Source: CAYZSU01 sp964480565
GTDB taxonomy: Bacteria > UBA10199 > 2-02-FULL-44-16 > JAAZCA01
DNA length: 13,249 nucleotides
Direction: 5' to 3'
NCBI GenBank assembly: GCA_964480565.1
Contig: CAYZSU010000060.1
Location: forward strand, 1-13,249
Shown here: positions 1 through 7,883 of the stretch, piece after piece
How the letters are laid out: the number at the start of each line of letters is the position of its first letter
Numbering within the stretch: the stretch's first letter is position 1
Made by a program: the position numbers and the translations under genes
Notes under the pieces: generated by a model
Databases searched by the model: none
Seen by the model: only the letters and a program-made list of their open reading frames with translations
What the model was told of the DNA's origin: nothing

Positions 1-100
1 ACACTTTTTTGCTGATAGTTTAACTACTTATCTCCTTATGAGGACACGCCCTAGTCTCTTAATGGGACTACGATTTATTTACGTAATTGGTATTACACAT

Positions 101-133
101 AAAAAAAGGCATGGTTTAAACCATGCCTTTTTT
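101..133. terminator. Bidirectional rho-independent terminator downstream of glnA
   Basis: The stretch is an almost completely self-complementary palindrome: an A run, then GGCATGG, TTTAAA and CCATGCC, then a T run. It forms a strong stem with U-tracts in both directions. It starts 26 bases beyond the glnA stop on the minus strand, so it most likely ends glnA transcription, and it could also stop a + strand transcript arriving from outside the window. A weaker stem with a TTAAT loop lies at 52-70 (TAGTCTC/GGGACTA) and has no T-run. Confidence 0.9.
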
Positions 134-158
134 ACACTTACGCTTACGAAATTTTCAC

Positions 159-1571
159 TTAAATATCATAGTACAAGCTGAACTCATATGGTGTTGGTCG
201 CAAACGCATTGGGGTGACTTCTTCATCCATCTTATAGCTGATCCATTTCTCAACCGCATCCTGCGTAAATACATCGCCTTGCAATAAGAACTCATGATCA
301 TTTTCCAGTGCAATGAGCGCATCTGCAAGCGATGATGGAACTTGCTCAATATCCTTCATCTCTTCTGGCGATAGCTTATAAATATTTTTATCCATTGGCT
401 GACCTGGATCGATTTTATTCATAATACCATCAAGGCCTGCCATTAATATAGCTGAGAAAGCTAAGTAACCATTGCATGATGGATCCGGTGTGCGAAACTC
501 AATTCGTTTTGCCTTTGGGCTAGATGAATACATGGGTAAACGAAGCGCAGCGGAGCGATTCTGACTAGAATAAGCCAGGTTAATCGGCGCTTCAAAGCCA
601 GGCACTAAACGACGATAGGAATTTGTGGTTGGATTTGTAAATGCGCATAATGCTTTTGCATGCTTTAAAATGCCGCCCATAAAATACATGGCTTCCTGGG
701 AAATACCTGCATACATATCACCTGCAAATAGTGGTTTTCCTTTTTTCCACAAGGACACATGTGTGTGCATACCACTGCCATTATCCTCAAAAATTGGCTT
801 TGGCATAAAAGTCACTGTTTTATTGTGACGATGCGCCACATTTTTTACAATATATTTAAACCATAATAATTTATCGCCAGACTCAACAAGCGGTGCAAAG
901 CGCATATCGATTTCCGCTTGTCCAGCTGTCGCCACTTCATGATGCTGGCATTCCACATGAATGCCTAACTTTTGCATTTCTAGCACCATCTCTGTACGCA
1001 AATCCTGCTGACTATCAGTAGGTGCCACCGGAAAATATCCCTCTTTATATCGTGGCTTATATCCTAAATTTTGAATATCATCACGGCCTGTATTCCAACG
1101 CCCTTCCACAGAATCGATGCGATAAAATCCTTCATTGGGAGTTTGATCAAATGCAATATGATCGAAAATAAAAAACTCTGCTTCTGGGCCAATATAGGCA
1201 GTATCCGCTAATCCTGTCGACTTTAAATAGCTCTCTGCTTTTTGGGCAATATAGCGAGGATCACGCGAGTAGGGTTCTTTTGTAATGGGATTCACAATAT
1301 TGCAGATTAGCGATAGCGTAGGAACAGACATAAACGGATCCATTACCGCAGTACTTGGATCTGGAATAATCAGCATATCCGAGGCATGAATGGGTTGCCA
1401 TCCGCGAATTGATGAGCCATCAAAGCCAAACCCCTTTTCAAACGACTCTTCATCCAACTCCGCAAGAGGCACTGAAAAATGTTGCCATACACCTGGAAAG
1501 TCAACAAATTTAAAATCCACCATTTGTGTGTGATTTTCCTTTGCCATTTTTAGTACATCTGAAATTGTCAT
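159..1571 (-). CDS. glnA: Glutamine synthetase, type I
   Basis: Condenses ammonia and glutamate to glutamine with ATP; the cytosolic dodecameric GSI enzyme. The 470-residue length is normal for GSI. Visible landmarks: the beta-Grasp segment DGSSIRGW (51-58), metal and glutamate site GPEAEFF (128-134), ATP/metal motif NGSGMHTH (264-271), NPTTNSYRRLVPG (313-325) and RIEFRTPDPSCN (356-367). NIYKLSPEE places Tyr398 where GSI-beta enzymes are adenylylated, so GlnE-type control is possible, although neither glnE nor glnB is in view. The start is supported by AAGGAG seven bases upstream. The gene stands alone between a palindromic element (1596-1715) and its own terminator. Nothing suggests inactivation. 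Confidence 0.97.
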   Translation of the reverse strand: MTISDVLKMAKENHTQMVDFKFVDFPGVWQHFSVPLAELDEESFEKGFGFDGSSIRGWQPIHASDMLIIPDPSTAVMDPFMSVPTLSLICNIVNPITKEPYSRDPRYIAQKAESYLKSTGLADTAYIGPEAEFFIFDHIAFDQTPNEGFYRIDSVEGRWNTGRDDIQNLGYKPRYKEGYFPVAPTDSQQDLRTEMVLEMQKLGIHVECQHHEVATAGQAEIDMRFAPLVESGDKLLWFKYIVKNVAHRHNKTVTFMPKPIFEDNGSGMHTHVSLWKKGKPLFAGDMYAGISQEAMYFMGGILKHAKALCAFTNPTTNSYRRLVPGFEAPINLAYSSQNRSAALRLPMYSSSPKAKRIEFRTPDPSCNGYLAFSAILMAGLDGIMNKIDPGQPMDKNIYKLSPEEMKDIEQVPSSLADALIALENDHEFLLQGDVFTQDAVEKWISYKMDEEVTPMRLRPTPYEFSLYYDI

Positions 1572-1595
1572 ACACTCTCCTTATATTTTTATTAT

Positions 1596-1715
1596 GGGAC
1601 TGGTGAAAAATAGCAATTTGTGGGAGTGTTCAAAAATATCCAGATTGCCTAACCTCTATTAGACTACATGAGGTTACAGGCATAACGCCGAAGATGGGTG
1701 TTTGTGGGCACTCCC
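1596..1715 (-). repeat. Palindromic interspersed element, copy 1 (between toxin and glnA)
   Basis: This 120-base element has outer arms GGGAGTG (1622-1628) and CACTCCC (1709-1715). An inner stem pairs GCCTAACCTC with the GAGGTTACAGGC side. It shares the block around CCATCTTCG and the TTCAAAAAT block with the copies at 7884 and 12764. Beyond one arm it carries a tail, GGGACTGGTGAAAAATAGCA (from 1596), also present in the 12764 copy. It supplies the last 13 codons and the stop of the toxin gene. No clear target duplication flanks it, unlike the other two copies, which suggests that recombination or deletion altered its surroundings. Confidence 0.8.
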
Positions 1716-1976
1716 TTTATAGAAATTTTCATAAGAGCCAATAGCTAACAGTACAATACAATTGCTGGATTTATCATATGTATAAGCAAGCAAAGCTAGT
1801 TGTTTAGCAAGCTTAAATTTATAAACACGAATATGATTTAAATCACCTTTCTTATATTCTCCAATTAGTGGCTGCTCCATTATTAATTTAATGGCTGCAT
1901 CCAAATCTCTTTTCTTATTAGGATGAAACTTCTTGATGCTACGTTTAAAGGTTGGTGTTATGAGAAGTTTTAGCAT
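1674..1976 (-). CDS. RelE/YafQ-like type II toxin with element-encoded C-terminus
   Basis: A small basic protein of the RelE/ParE superfamily, expected to act as an mRNA interferase or related translation toxin held in check by the antitoxin encoded just upstream. Family features are the N-terminal TPTFKRSIKKF helix (8-17), the strand segment HIRVYKFKLAKQLALLAYTYD (start about 48) and the C-terminal IGSYENFYK (79-87). From Gly88 onward the sequence GSAHKHPSSALCL and the stop codon come from the palindromic element at 1596-1715, so the native C-terminus is lost. RelE-type toxins often place functional residues near the C-terminus, so activity may be reduced. The start lies 8 bases after the antitoxin stop, with GGATGA as a plausible ribosome site. 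Confidence 0.8.
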   Translation of the reverse strand: MLKLLITPTFKRSIKKFHPNKKRDLDAAIKLIMEQPLIGEYKKGDLNHIRVYKFKLAKQLALLAYTYDKSSNCIVLLAIGSYENFYKGSAHKHPSSALCL

Positions 1977-1984
1977 TGTTCATA

Positions 1985-2203
1985 TCATCCAAACTGATAT
2001 TCTTCAATTGCATTGCTATCCTTCTCAGCCATTGACATGAGAATATCCTTAATCAGTGCATATGATAGATCAGGATTATCCTCTGCAATTTTTCCAATCT
2101 TAGCCCAATGCTCGATTTGCTTAGGAATCGAACGTGACAAGGCAGATGCATACTTAGAGGCATCATTAATTAAATCGTCCGATAATTTAATAGCTTTACT
2201 CAT
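1985..2203 (-). CDS. ParD-like antitoxin
   Basis: A 72-residue protein beginning MSKAIKLSDDLINDASKYA, the pattern of the ParD-like antitoxin family, followed by SRSIPKQIEHWAKIGKIAEDNPDLSYALIKDIL. The N-terminal strand is expected to form a ribbon-helix-helix DNA-binding dimer and the rest to bind the toxin. I chose the ATG at 2203 over an in-frame ATG at 2248, because the family begins at MSKAIKL and AAAGGA lies 8 bases upstream of 2203. It is the first gene of a two-gene operon with the RelE-like toxin, and such pairs normally repress their own promoter. Confidence 0.85.
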   Translation of the reverse strand: MSKAIKLSDDLINDASKYASALSRSIPKQIEHWAKIGKIAEDNPDLSYALIKDILMSMAEKDSNAIEEYQFG

Positions 2204-2235
2204 AACAATATCCTTTTTTACAGCACAATATATAC

Positions 2236-2268
2236 ATATTATATACAAAAAGATACTTTTATAAACCT
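2236..2268 (-). promoter_or_regulatory. Possible promoter/operator of the toxin-antitoxin operon
   Basis: On the minus strand a perfect TATAAT (2238-2243) lies about 35 bases upstream of the antitoxin start, inside a very AT-rich imperfect dyad (GTATATAATATGTATATA). No good -35 is visible: the best-placed hexamer is GTTTAT at 2261-2266. The dyad over the -10 would suit autorepression by the antitoxin. Inference only. Confidence 0.35.
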
Positions 2269-2300
2269 TTTAACACCTTTTACGCATCTTATCATTGCCC

Positions 2301-2341
2301 TCTGAATGGTATTTAAGAAAGACAACTCATTGATTTTTATA
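2301..2341. repeat. Direct repeat A, copy 1 (3' flank of the ATPase gene)
   Basis: TCTGAATGGTATTTAA followed by GACAACTCATTGATTT recurs at 3941-3981 with 37 of 41 bases matching by eye. In this copy it lies about 60 bases beyond the ATPase stop. In the other it is joined directly to sequence from the ATPase start, so the pair marks the boundaries of a lost second copy. The rest of the interval between the antitoxin promoter and the ATPase stop (about 2269-2404) shows nothing else recognisable. Confidence 0.75.
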
Positions 2342-2404
2342 CTTCAAGACTCCTGTGAAAGTAGGGATAAGGACACTGGCATGCTCTCAGTCTCATTAGC
2401 CCCA

Positions 2405-3631
2405 TTATAAAAATCGTGCAGGAATTTGAATTAGACGATGACTGAGTTTAAACACATCATCACCTTGATTAATAACAATACCATATGGACATTTAAACTC
2501 ATGGACGAAATCTTCCAAAACTCTCAATCGACGCTTATCCGTTGTTTTGCCTGACTTAATTTCAATGGGAATCAAACCAAACTCCCCTTCCAATATCAAA
2601 TCGATTTCAGCCTGGTTGGATGATCGATAGTGATAATATTGAAATACCTTCAGATCTTCCTGCAATGCGCGAATAATTTGCTCACTAATAAAGGACTCCC
2701 AAATACGACCAAACAGTGGATGTGAAAACAGATCATCCGTTGTATGGATATTCAGAAAAAAATTTACCAACCCAGTATCACGAATATACCCTTTTGGCAT
2801 TTTTATTGTTCGCTTTTTCAAATTCCCGGCAAATGATGGAATAGAGCGCCATATAAATGTACCTTCTAAAATTTCAAAATATTTTTTAATGGTCGGCTGG
2901 CTCACATCCAAACTTCTTGCAAAGTTGGCATAATTAATAATCTCACCATTTGCAAAGGAAACCATTTTAAAAAAACGCTTAAATGCATCTAAATTTAGCA
3001 TTGGAAATAATGCTTGGATATCCCTTTCCACATAGGATTTAATATAACTAGCCATCCATTGATTGCCATAAATTCTATCTGAACGCCTTAAAAAAGGTTC
3101 TGGATAGCTGCCATATAAACATAATTCCATGAGCTCCTTTAACTCTAAACAAGGCTTAATACCCATGAATGCCTCAAGGGGCTGGCCTAACTTGCTATAA
3201 AATGATGACTTTGGTTTTTCATAGGGCTCATTAAAACAAAATCCATTCACATTTACCAATGCACACCTGCCTGCAAGTGACTCTGTAATCGACTGTAATA
3301 GGTCAGGAGAGCTGGAACCTGTTAACAAAAAGCGCCCATAATCCTGACGATTTCGATCAATATTGACTTTTATAGCATTGAAAAGCGTTTGCGCTCGCTG
3401 CGCTTCATCAATGATAAATGGTGGCAATGCATCTTCAAAAAATAGCTCAGGATCATTCATAATTCGTAAAAAATCCACATCACGTTCCATATCATAATGA
3501 TGATGCTCAGGAAATAATCGCTGCATTAACGTGGATTTACCAACCTGCCTCGCTCCTAAGAGCACAACAGAAGGGAATTTTTTAAGCAGATAATCGATGG
3601 AGCTCTCTACATTTCTTTTTTTACCATGCAT
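2405..3631 (-). CDS. AAA-family ATPase with C-terminal DUF4143 domain
   Basis: A 408-residue P-loop ATPase of the AAA_14/DUF4143 type, a family common in archaea and host-associated bacteria with no settled role. Motifs: Walker A GARQVGKST (26-34), Walker B FIIDEAQ (72-78), sensor-like LLTGSSS (102-108), SLAGR (118-122), the family segment SYVERDIQALF (199-209), a winged-helix-like stretch around DVSQPTIKKYFEIL (242-255), and a C-terminal AEIDLIL...IPIEIKSGK (341-362) resembling the core of a PD-(D/E)XK fold. It looks intact. No good Shine-Dalgarno sequence precedes the start. The gene is bracketed by sequences that recur around 3941-4035, where a deleted second copy survives, so it behaves like a duplicated or mobile cassette. 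Confidence 0.9.
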   Translation of the reverse strand: MHGKKRNVESSIDYLLKKFPSVVLLGARQVGKSTLMQRLFPEHHHYDMERDVDFLRIMNDPELFFEDALPPFIIDEAQRAQTLFNAIKVNIDRNRQDYGRFLLTGSSSPDLLQSITESLAGRCALVNVNGFCFNEPYEKPKSSFYSKLGQPLEAFMGIKPCLELKELMELCLYGSYPEPFLRRSDRIYGNQWMASYIKSYVERDIQALFPMLNLDAFKRFFKMVSFANGEIINYANFARSLDVSQPTIKKYFEILEGTFIWRSIPSFAGNLKKRTIKMPKGYIRDTGLVNFFLNIHTTDDLFSHPLFGRIWESFISEQIIRALQEDLKVFQYYHYRSSNQAEIDLILEGEFGLIPIEIKSGKTTDKRRLRVLEDFVHEFKCPYGIVINQGDDVFKLSHRLIQIPARFL

Positions 3632-3657
3632 ATCTAAAGTATGCCTTTATTTTTACA
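3614..3657. repeat. Direct repeat B, copy 1 (5' end and leader of the ATPase gene)
   Basis: This stretch, covering the first codons of the ATPase (MHGKK) and its leader, recurs at 3989-4033. Matching blocks are TTTTTACCATGCATATCTAA and CTTTATTTTTACATGGTA, with a few differences between them. It forms one end of the ATPase unit whose other end is repeat A. Confidence 0.75.
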
Positions 3658-3750
3658 TGGTATCAAGAGAAAAATAGATATATTTAGGAAATGGCTTCAT
3701 AAGACATTACGTGATTGTCATATATAATATATTTTAAGCACCTACCTGTC

Positions 3751-3774
3751 ATCTTCGTGCATTGACACGAAGAT
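3751..3774. repeat. Perfect 9-base stem-loop in the intergenic gap
   Basis: ATCTTCGTG and CACGAAGAT are exact inverse complements separated by six bases (CATTGA). No T-run follows on either strand, so a standard terminator is not supported. The CTTCG block is reminiscent of the palindromic element family but the flanks do not match. Otherwise the 3658-3940 interval is AT-rich and shows no gene. Confidence 0.5.
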
Positions 3775-3940
3775 CTATATAATGCCTTTTATTATAGCGG
3801 TTATGGGGTCAAGTTGGATAATGACACCTTTTTTATTGGACAATAACATCCCACTGACTGCTCTTATGAGGATACACTCCAATAGTATAATTTCATATTA
3901 AAACCATTGAAAATATCGTTTATGCGAATTTCCCATATCT

Positions 3941-4035
3941 TCTGAATGGTATTTAATCGAGACAACTCATTGATTTCTATATGTTTATTTTTTTACCATG
4001 CATATCTAAAGACAGACTTTATTTTTACATGGTAA
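3941..4035 (-). pseudogene. Internally deleted remnant of a second DUF4143 ATPase gene
   Basis: Reading the minus strand, a start identical to the intact ATPase encodes M-H-G-K-K and then runs into I-N-I-stop (ATG at 4003). Bases from about 3981 downward match the sequence found about 60 bases beyond the stop of the intact gene (2301-2341). The 5' leader up to about 4033 matches 3614-3657. Almost the whole coding region, equivalent to about 1.27 kb of the intact unit, is therefore missing. A short stub of the same gene plus its two flanks is the simplest reading. Confidence 0.75.
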
Positions 4036-4086
4036 GATTGTTCAAAAAACCCTATCTTCGACATTTCTTAGCAAACACCCACAATC
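4036..4086. repeat. Degenerate miniature copy of the palindromic element
   Basis: A 51-base unit with arms GATTGT (4036-4041) and ACAATC (4081-4086). Internally it carries TTCAAAAAACCCTATCTTCG, resembling the TTGAAAAACACCCATCTTCG block of the copies at 12764 and 13196, but it lacks the central hairpin. It sits 5 bases after the stop of the threonine synthase-like gene, the same 3'-end position as copies 1 and 2. It might contribute to ending the operon transcript, but no clean terminator is visible. Confidence 0.55.
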
Positions 4087-4091
4087 AATAA

Positions 4092-5354
4092 TTACAATCC
4101 CATCATTTGCTTGAGGGCATTTAAATCCGGCTGAATCGGATCAATATGGGCCTGATCGGAATGTAAAATAGGCTGACTATCCTTTAATCCATTGCCAGTT
4201 GCGAGAACAACCACTTGTTCATCATGGGCAATTACGCCAAGCTTCGCTAATTTTCGAAAACCTGCAACAGCTGCTGCTGCAGATGGTTCTGCAAACACAC
4301 CCATCATATGGCCTAACTGACATGTCGCTTCTCGTATTTCTGCATCGCTAACAGCTACTGCACTACCACCGCATATTGCCATCGACTGCAACACCCATTT
4401 TCCTGCACGTGGCACGCCCACTGCAATGGAATCTGCGATCGTCTCAATGGACTCAACAGGATCAACATGCGCTGTATTATTGAGTACTGCTTGAACCAGC
4501 GGCTGACAATTATCGCTTTGCACAATAGCCAGTTTGGGTAAGCGATCAATTAAACCCAATGCTTTCAAATCTGAAAAACCCTTTTCAATGCCTGCACAAA
4601 TAACACCATCGCCAGTTGGCACAACCACCCAATCGGGCACAGAGTAGTCGAGCTGCTGCCAAATTTCGAGTGCGGCTGTTTTCTTACCTTCAATCGTAAA
4701 TGGATTATAAGCGGTATTGCGATTATACCATGAAAAAGCACGGCTCGCTGCAAGTGATAATTCAAAGGCCTGATCATAATTACCATCCACCATCACAATT
4801 TTTGCACCATAGGCAATCATCTGAGCAAGCTTATTCTTTGGCGTATTCGCTGGCACAATAATAACGCTTTCCATCTCTACGCTAGCAGCCATACCAGCTA
4901 GTGCTGTAGCTGCATTTCCAGTTGAAGCAGTTATAACCGTCTTATATTCCAACTCTCTCGCACGCGCGACCACAAGCGATGACGCACGATCCTTAAATGA
5001 CCCAGTGGGCATGACCGTATCATCTTTTACCCACAAATCGCTGATACCTACATCATATCCCAGCCGCGTACTTGGACGAAGTGGCGTTGAACGAGTAATC
5101 AGGGGCGGTAATGATTCAATGGACTCAAGCGGTATAATGGATGCCCATTTTTCTAGCCCTGGCATAGTAAAATAGCGCTCATCACTTCGATCAAATTGTT
5201 TAGCCAATTGATCATAATCATATATACAGCGAAGCAAGCCATTTAGTGATTGCATTGGCGCTTGCTTCTCACTGCATGCTGGACATACATATTCCACTTC
5301 GCCAGGCAAATAATGTTTTTTACAATCAATGCATTCAAAAATATATTTACTCAT
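4092..5354 (-). CDS. Threonine synthase-family PLP enzyme with N-terminal zinc ribbon
   Basis: A fold-type II PLP enzyme of 420 residues. An N-terminal zinc ribbon uses Cys8, Cys11, Cys24 and Cys27. The PLP lysine is Lys121 in TGSFKDRAS, the phosphate/cofactor loop STGNAA is at 144-149, PTGDG at 247-251 and the ATGNGLKD segment at 385-392. This architecture is usual for threonine synthases (O-phosphohomoserine to threonine). It overlaps preA by 4 bases (ATGA) and ends a catabolic-looking operon with no hom or thrB, so its substrate may be another amino acid. In ygeW-type gene sets the PLP partner is diaminopropionate ammonia-lyase, and this enzyme could fill a comparable lyase role. Family membership is firm; the reaction is uncertain. 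Confidence 0.85.
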   Translation of the reverse strand: MSKYIFECIDCKKHYLPGEVEYVCPACSEKQAPMQSLNGLLRCIYDYDQLAKQFDRSDERYFTMPGLEKWASIIPLESIESLPPLITRSTPLRPSTRLGYDVGISDLWVKDDTVMPTGSFKDRASSLVVARARELEYKTVITASTGNAATALAGMAASVEMESVIIVPANTPKNKLAQMIAYGAKIVMVDGNYDQAFELSLAASRAFSWYNRNTAYNPFTIEGKKTAALEIWQQLDYSVPDWVVVPTGDGVICAGIEKGFSDLKALGLIDRLPKLAIVQSDNCQPLVQAVLNNTAHVDPVESIETIADSIAVGVPRAGKWVLQSMAICGGSAVAVSDAEIREATCQLGHMMGVFAEPSAAAAVAGFRKLAKLGVIAHDEQVVVLATGNGLKDSQPILHSDQAHIDPIQPDLNALKQMMGL

Positions 5355-6568
5355 TTTTCATCCCATTGTTTTATATCAATACACTTCATCGGACATAGGC
5401 TTGCGCACAGCGCACATCCCACACATTTTTCTTCATCCACATGCGGTTTTCGATTGTCACCAAATGCAATCGCCTGGTGCCCACCATCGCGGCATGCGAT
5501 CACGCATGCACCGCAGTGAATACAATTATCATGATCAATAGTCGCTACACATCTATCCTGATAATGAAGCTCATCATGCGACACAATATACGGCAATGCT
5601 TTACCGATAATAGATGCCACATGCTCGATGTTCTTACCCTGCATATAATCGGACAAACCTGATTTCAAATCATCGATAATACCAAAACCACGATGCATCA
5701 CGGCTGTACAAAACTCAACCACGCCAGCGCCGACGAGCAAAAATTCTACCGCATCCTTCCATGTCATTACGCCACCACTGCCAGCAATGGAAATGCCTAC
5801 ATGCCCCGCCACTTCCGATATACTCTTCAATGAAATTGGCTTAACAGCTGGACCGGACAATCCAGAATACGTACTTTTCCCGCGCACATTTGGATATGGC
5901 ACCCATGAATCCAAATCCACGCCCATAAGTGCAGGAATGGAGTTCCCCAAGCACACCGCATCCGCGCCAGAACGTTTAATAGCATCCGCAATCTCCACAA
6001 TATCCGCTACCTGCGGAGTAAGCTTAATAATAACGGGTGTATCTTTGGCAGCCTCTTTAATCCACGAGGCCACTGTATAGCTAGCCTCTGCGCTTTGTGC
6101 GAGCATCATTCCTGGTTTTAAACCAATCGTACCTTGCGGGCATGAAAAACTGCACTCAATCAGATCTGCACCTGCTGATTTTGTACGTCTGGCAAGCTCT
6201 TGCCAAGAGGACTGATCGCTACCGCTAATGGATGCAATCACGCATTTATCGGGAAATTCATTTTTCAACATCCCAATGCGTTTTTCAATCACATCAATAT
6301 GATGTTCGCTGATTAAATCAATATTACCCATTCCTCCCAAACGATTTTTACCGATCGCAATACTCGACATCATGGGATACGCGAGATTAACCGGCGTATT
6401 CTCAACAGCTGTTGTCTTAAGCACAGCACCAGCCCAACCTTGGTTAAAAGCCTCTCGCACCATATCCAAATCATCCGTTGGTGGTGCAGCTGCTAAAATA
6501 AATGGATTTTCAAAATGAACACCACAGAATTTAATCGATAGATCGACTGCTGAATTGACATACATCAT
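5351..6568 (-). CDS. preA: Dihydropyrimidine dehydrogenase subunit PreA
   Basis: The FMN-containing catalytic subunit of the NAD-dependent dihydropyrimidine dehydrogenase, which reduces uracil or thymine (or runs in reverse) using electrons relayed from PreT. The first ~300 residues form a dihydroorotate-dehydrogenase-like barrel: CGVHFENPFILAAAPP near the start, ECSFSCPQGTIG in the active-site region, IIKLTP, and the FMN phosphate site IAGSGGVMTW. The C-terminus carries two 4Fe-4S motifs, CIHCGACVIAC and CVGCALCASLCP. Two adjacent ATGs at 6568 and 6565 follow AGAGGTG; 6568 gives a 4-base overlap with preT, while 6565 has the better spacing. A longer in-frame ATG at 6616 lies deep inside preT and is unlikely. 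The loop after SCPQ has no cysteine where I recall the mammalian enzyme having its catalytic one. Confidence 0.92.
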   Translation of the reverse strand: MMYVNSAVDLSIKFCGVHFENPFILAAAPPTDDLDMVREAFNQGWAGAVLKTTAVENTPVNLAYPMMSSIAIGKNRLGGMGNIDLISEHHIDVIEKRIGMLKNEFPDKCVIASISGSDQSSWQELARRTKSAGADLIECSFSCPQGTIGLKPGMMLAQSAEASYTVASWIKEAAKDTPVIIKLTPQVADIVEIADAIKRSGADAVCLGNSIPALMGVDLDSWVPYPNVRGKSTYSGLSGPAVKPISLKSISEVAGHVGISIAGSGGVMTWKDAVEFLLVGAGVVEFCTAVMHRGFGIIDDLKSGLSDYMQGKNIEHVASIIGKALPYIVSHDELHYQDRCVATIDHDNCIHCGACVIACRDGGHQAIAFGDNRKPHVDEEKCVGCALCASLCPMKCIDIKQWDEK

Positions 6569-7851
6569 GATGACACCTCTGCTTGCCCGATTTTTTTCTT
6601 TCTTTGCGTGACCCACTCATGCATAGCATCCGCTGCCAATCGCCCTTGGCCAACAGCCATCACAGCTGTTTTTCCACCGTTTACAATATCGCCACCTGAA
6701 AATATACCATCGATATCTGTCATCCATGTGGAGGAATTTATAGAAATCAATCGCTGATCACTCAACGTAAAATTAAAATGAGAGTCCACGCCTTGGCCAA
6801 TGGCAAACACAACATCCGCACATGATAGATTAAATGGTGTATCCACATCCGTATATACGTCCTTCCCCTGATCATCTTTAGTCCATGTAACTCGTGTGCA
6901 AGTTAATGCAGAAACATGATCGTTTCCACAGATACCAACCGGTCGCATATGCATATTAAACTCAATCCCCTCATTCCATGCAGCCCATACTTCACCTGCA
7001 TAGGCGGGTATTTCCAGCGGAGATCGACGATAGACAATGCGGCATTCTTTGTTTAATCGTTTTACCACACGCGCAATATCCATGGCCGTGTCCCCGCCAC
7101 CGATCACGATGACAGAATCGCCCAAGGCAAGTGACTCACCTCGTTTATGCATCGCTAATAAGTCCAAGGCATGGTGCACACCATTTTTCGCCTCACAATC
7201 AATGGGTAATGGTCGTGGCTGAGTTAGCCCCACACCCACAAATACCGCATCATAGCCATGAGCAAGCAACTCTTTAGGATTCATAATCGCATGATTATAG
7301 TGAAAGGTCGTGCCCATCTGCTCAATCAAAGACACCTCATAGGCAACCATCTTTGCTGGCAATCGAAAATCAGGAATGGCAAGTGCCAGCATTCCGCCTG
7401 CAATGTTAGCTTTTTCAAACACATGCACATCATAGTCATGTGAGCAGCACGTAGCCGCACAAGCTAAACCAGCGGGCCCAGCACCGATAATCGCTATTTT
7501 ACCCGCAGTTTTTTTGGATTCATGCAATGCAGTAATATGATTCTGCATATCATAATCCATACAATAGCGCTGCAACTTTGGAATATCAATCGGTGTACTA
7601 AGTGCTGTGGCTGTGCATGCGCCCGTACATGTACGGCCCGATGGACAGATATATGCGCATGACCCGGCCAATATATTGCGTTCCCTTAATAAACGAATTG
7701 CGCCTGAAATATTATCCATAGCAATTTTTCGAATAAATGCCTTTGCATCCACACCTGCGGGGCAATCGCATGCACACGGCGCATCCTCGCACATTAAGCA
7801 GCGTAATGCCTCATGCATGGCCTGCATTTTTGTAAATCCTGATTCAACCAT
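6565..7851 (-). CDS. preT: Dihydropyrimidine dehydrogenase subunit PreT (FAD/NAD(P), Fe-S)
   Basis: An electron-transfer partner of PreA with the GltD-like (glutamate synthase small subunit) fold. The N-terminus holds Fe-S ligands in two groups: Cys18, Cys21, Cys26, Cys28/30, then Cys65, Cys69, Cys75 and Cys79. Next come the FAD Rossmann motif IIGAGPAGLA (121-130), the NAD(P) site VIGGGDTAMD (249-258) and the C-terminal FAD motif GIFSGGDIVNGGKT (382-395). The 428-residue length suits a stand-alone PreT. The start is well supported by GAGGAG five bases upstream. It overlaps preA by 4 bases, so the two subunits are probably translationally coupled. A palindromic element now separates it from the carbamoyltransferase gene ahead of it. 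A free-standing GltD-like oxidoreductase is the main alternative, made unlikely by the adjacent preA. Confidence 0.92.
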   Translation of the reverse strand: MVESGFTKMQAMHEALRCLMCEDAPCACDCPAGVDAKAFIRKIAMDNISGAIRLLRERNILAGSCAYICPSGRTCTGACTATALSTPIDIPKLQRYCMDYDMQNHITALHESKKTAGKIAIIGAGPAGLACAATCCSHDYDVHVFEKANIAGGMLALAIPDFRLPAKMVAYEVSLIEQMGTTFHYNHAIMNPKELLAHGYDAVFVGVGLTQPRPLPIDCEAKNGVHHALDLLAMHKRGESLALGDSVIVIGGGDTAMDIARVVKRLNKECRIVYRRSPLEIPAYAGEVWAAWNEGIEFNMHMRPVGICGNDHVSALTCTRVTWTKDDQGKDVYTDVDTPFNLSCADVVFAIGQGVDSHFNFTLSDQRLISINSSTWMTDIDGIFSGGDIVNGGKTAVMAVGQGRLAADAMHEWVTQRKKKIGQAEVSS

Positions 7852-7883
7852 AATTTCTCCTCAAACAGTGACACGTCCCTTTA

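Noticed and set aside
1572..1640. Possible sigma-54 promoter for glnA
   Set aside because: A TTGC element is present upstream, but no GG lies at the required -24 spacing. A sigma-70 reading (TTGCTA with TAATAA) is too weak to report.
3762..3783. TTGACA and TATAAT motifs on the + strand
   Set aside because: The spacing is only 10 bases and no gene follows in that direction.
3755..4086. CRISPR-like array among the repeats near the ATPase
   Set aside because: The repeats are of different types, not regularly spaced, and no cas gene is present.
6569..6616. Upstream in-frame ATG of preA giving a 16-residue N-terminal extension
   Set aside because: It lies inside preT, has no ribosome site, and the family starts near the ATG pair at 6568/6565, which has AGAGGTG ahead of it.
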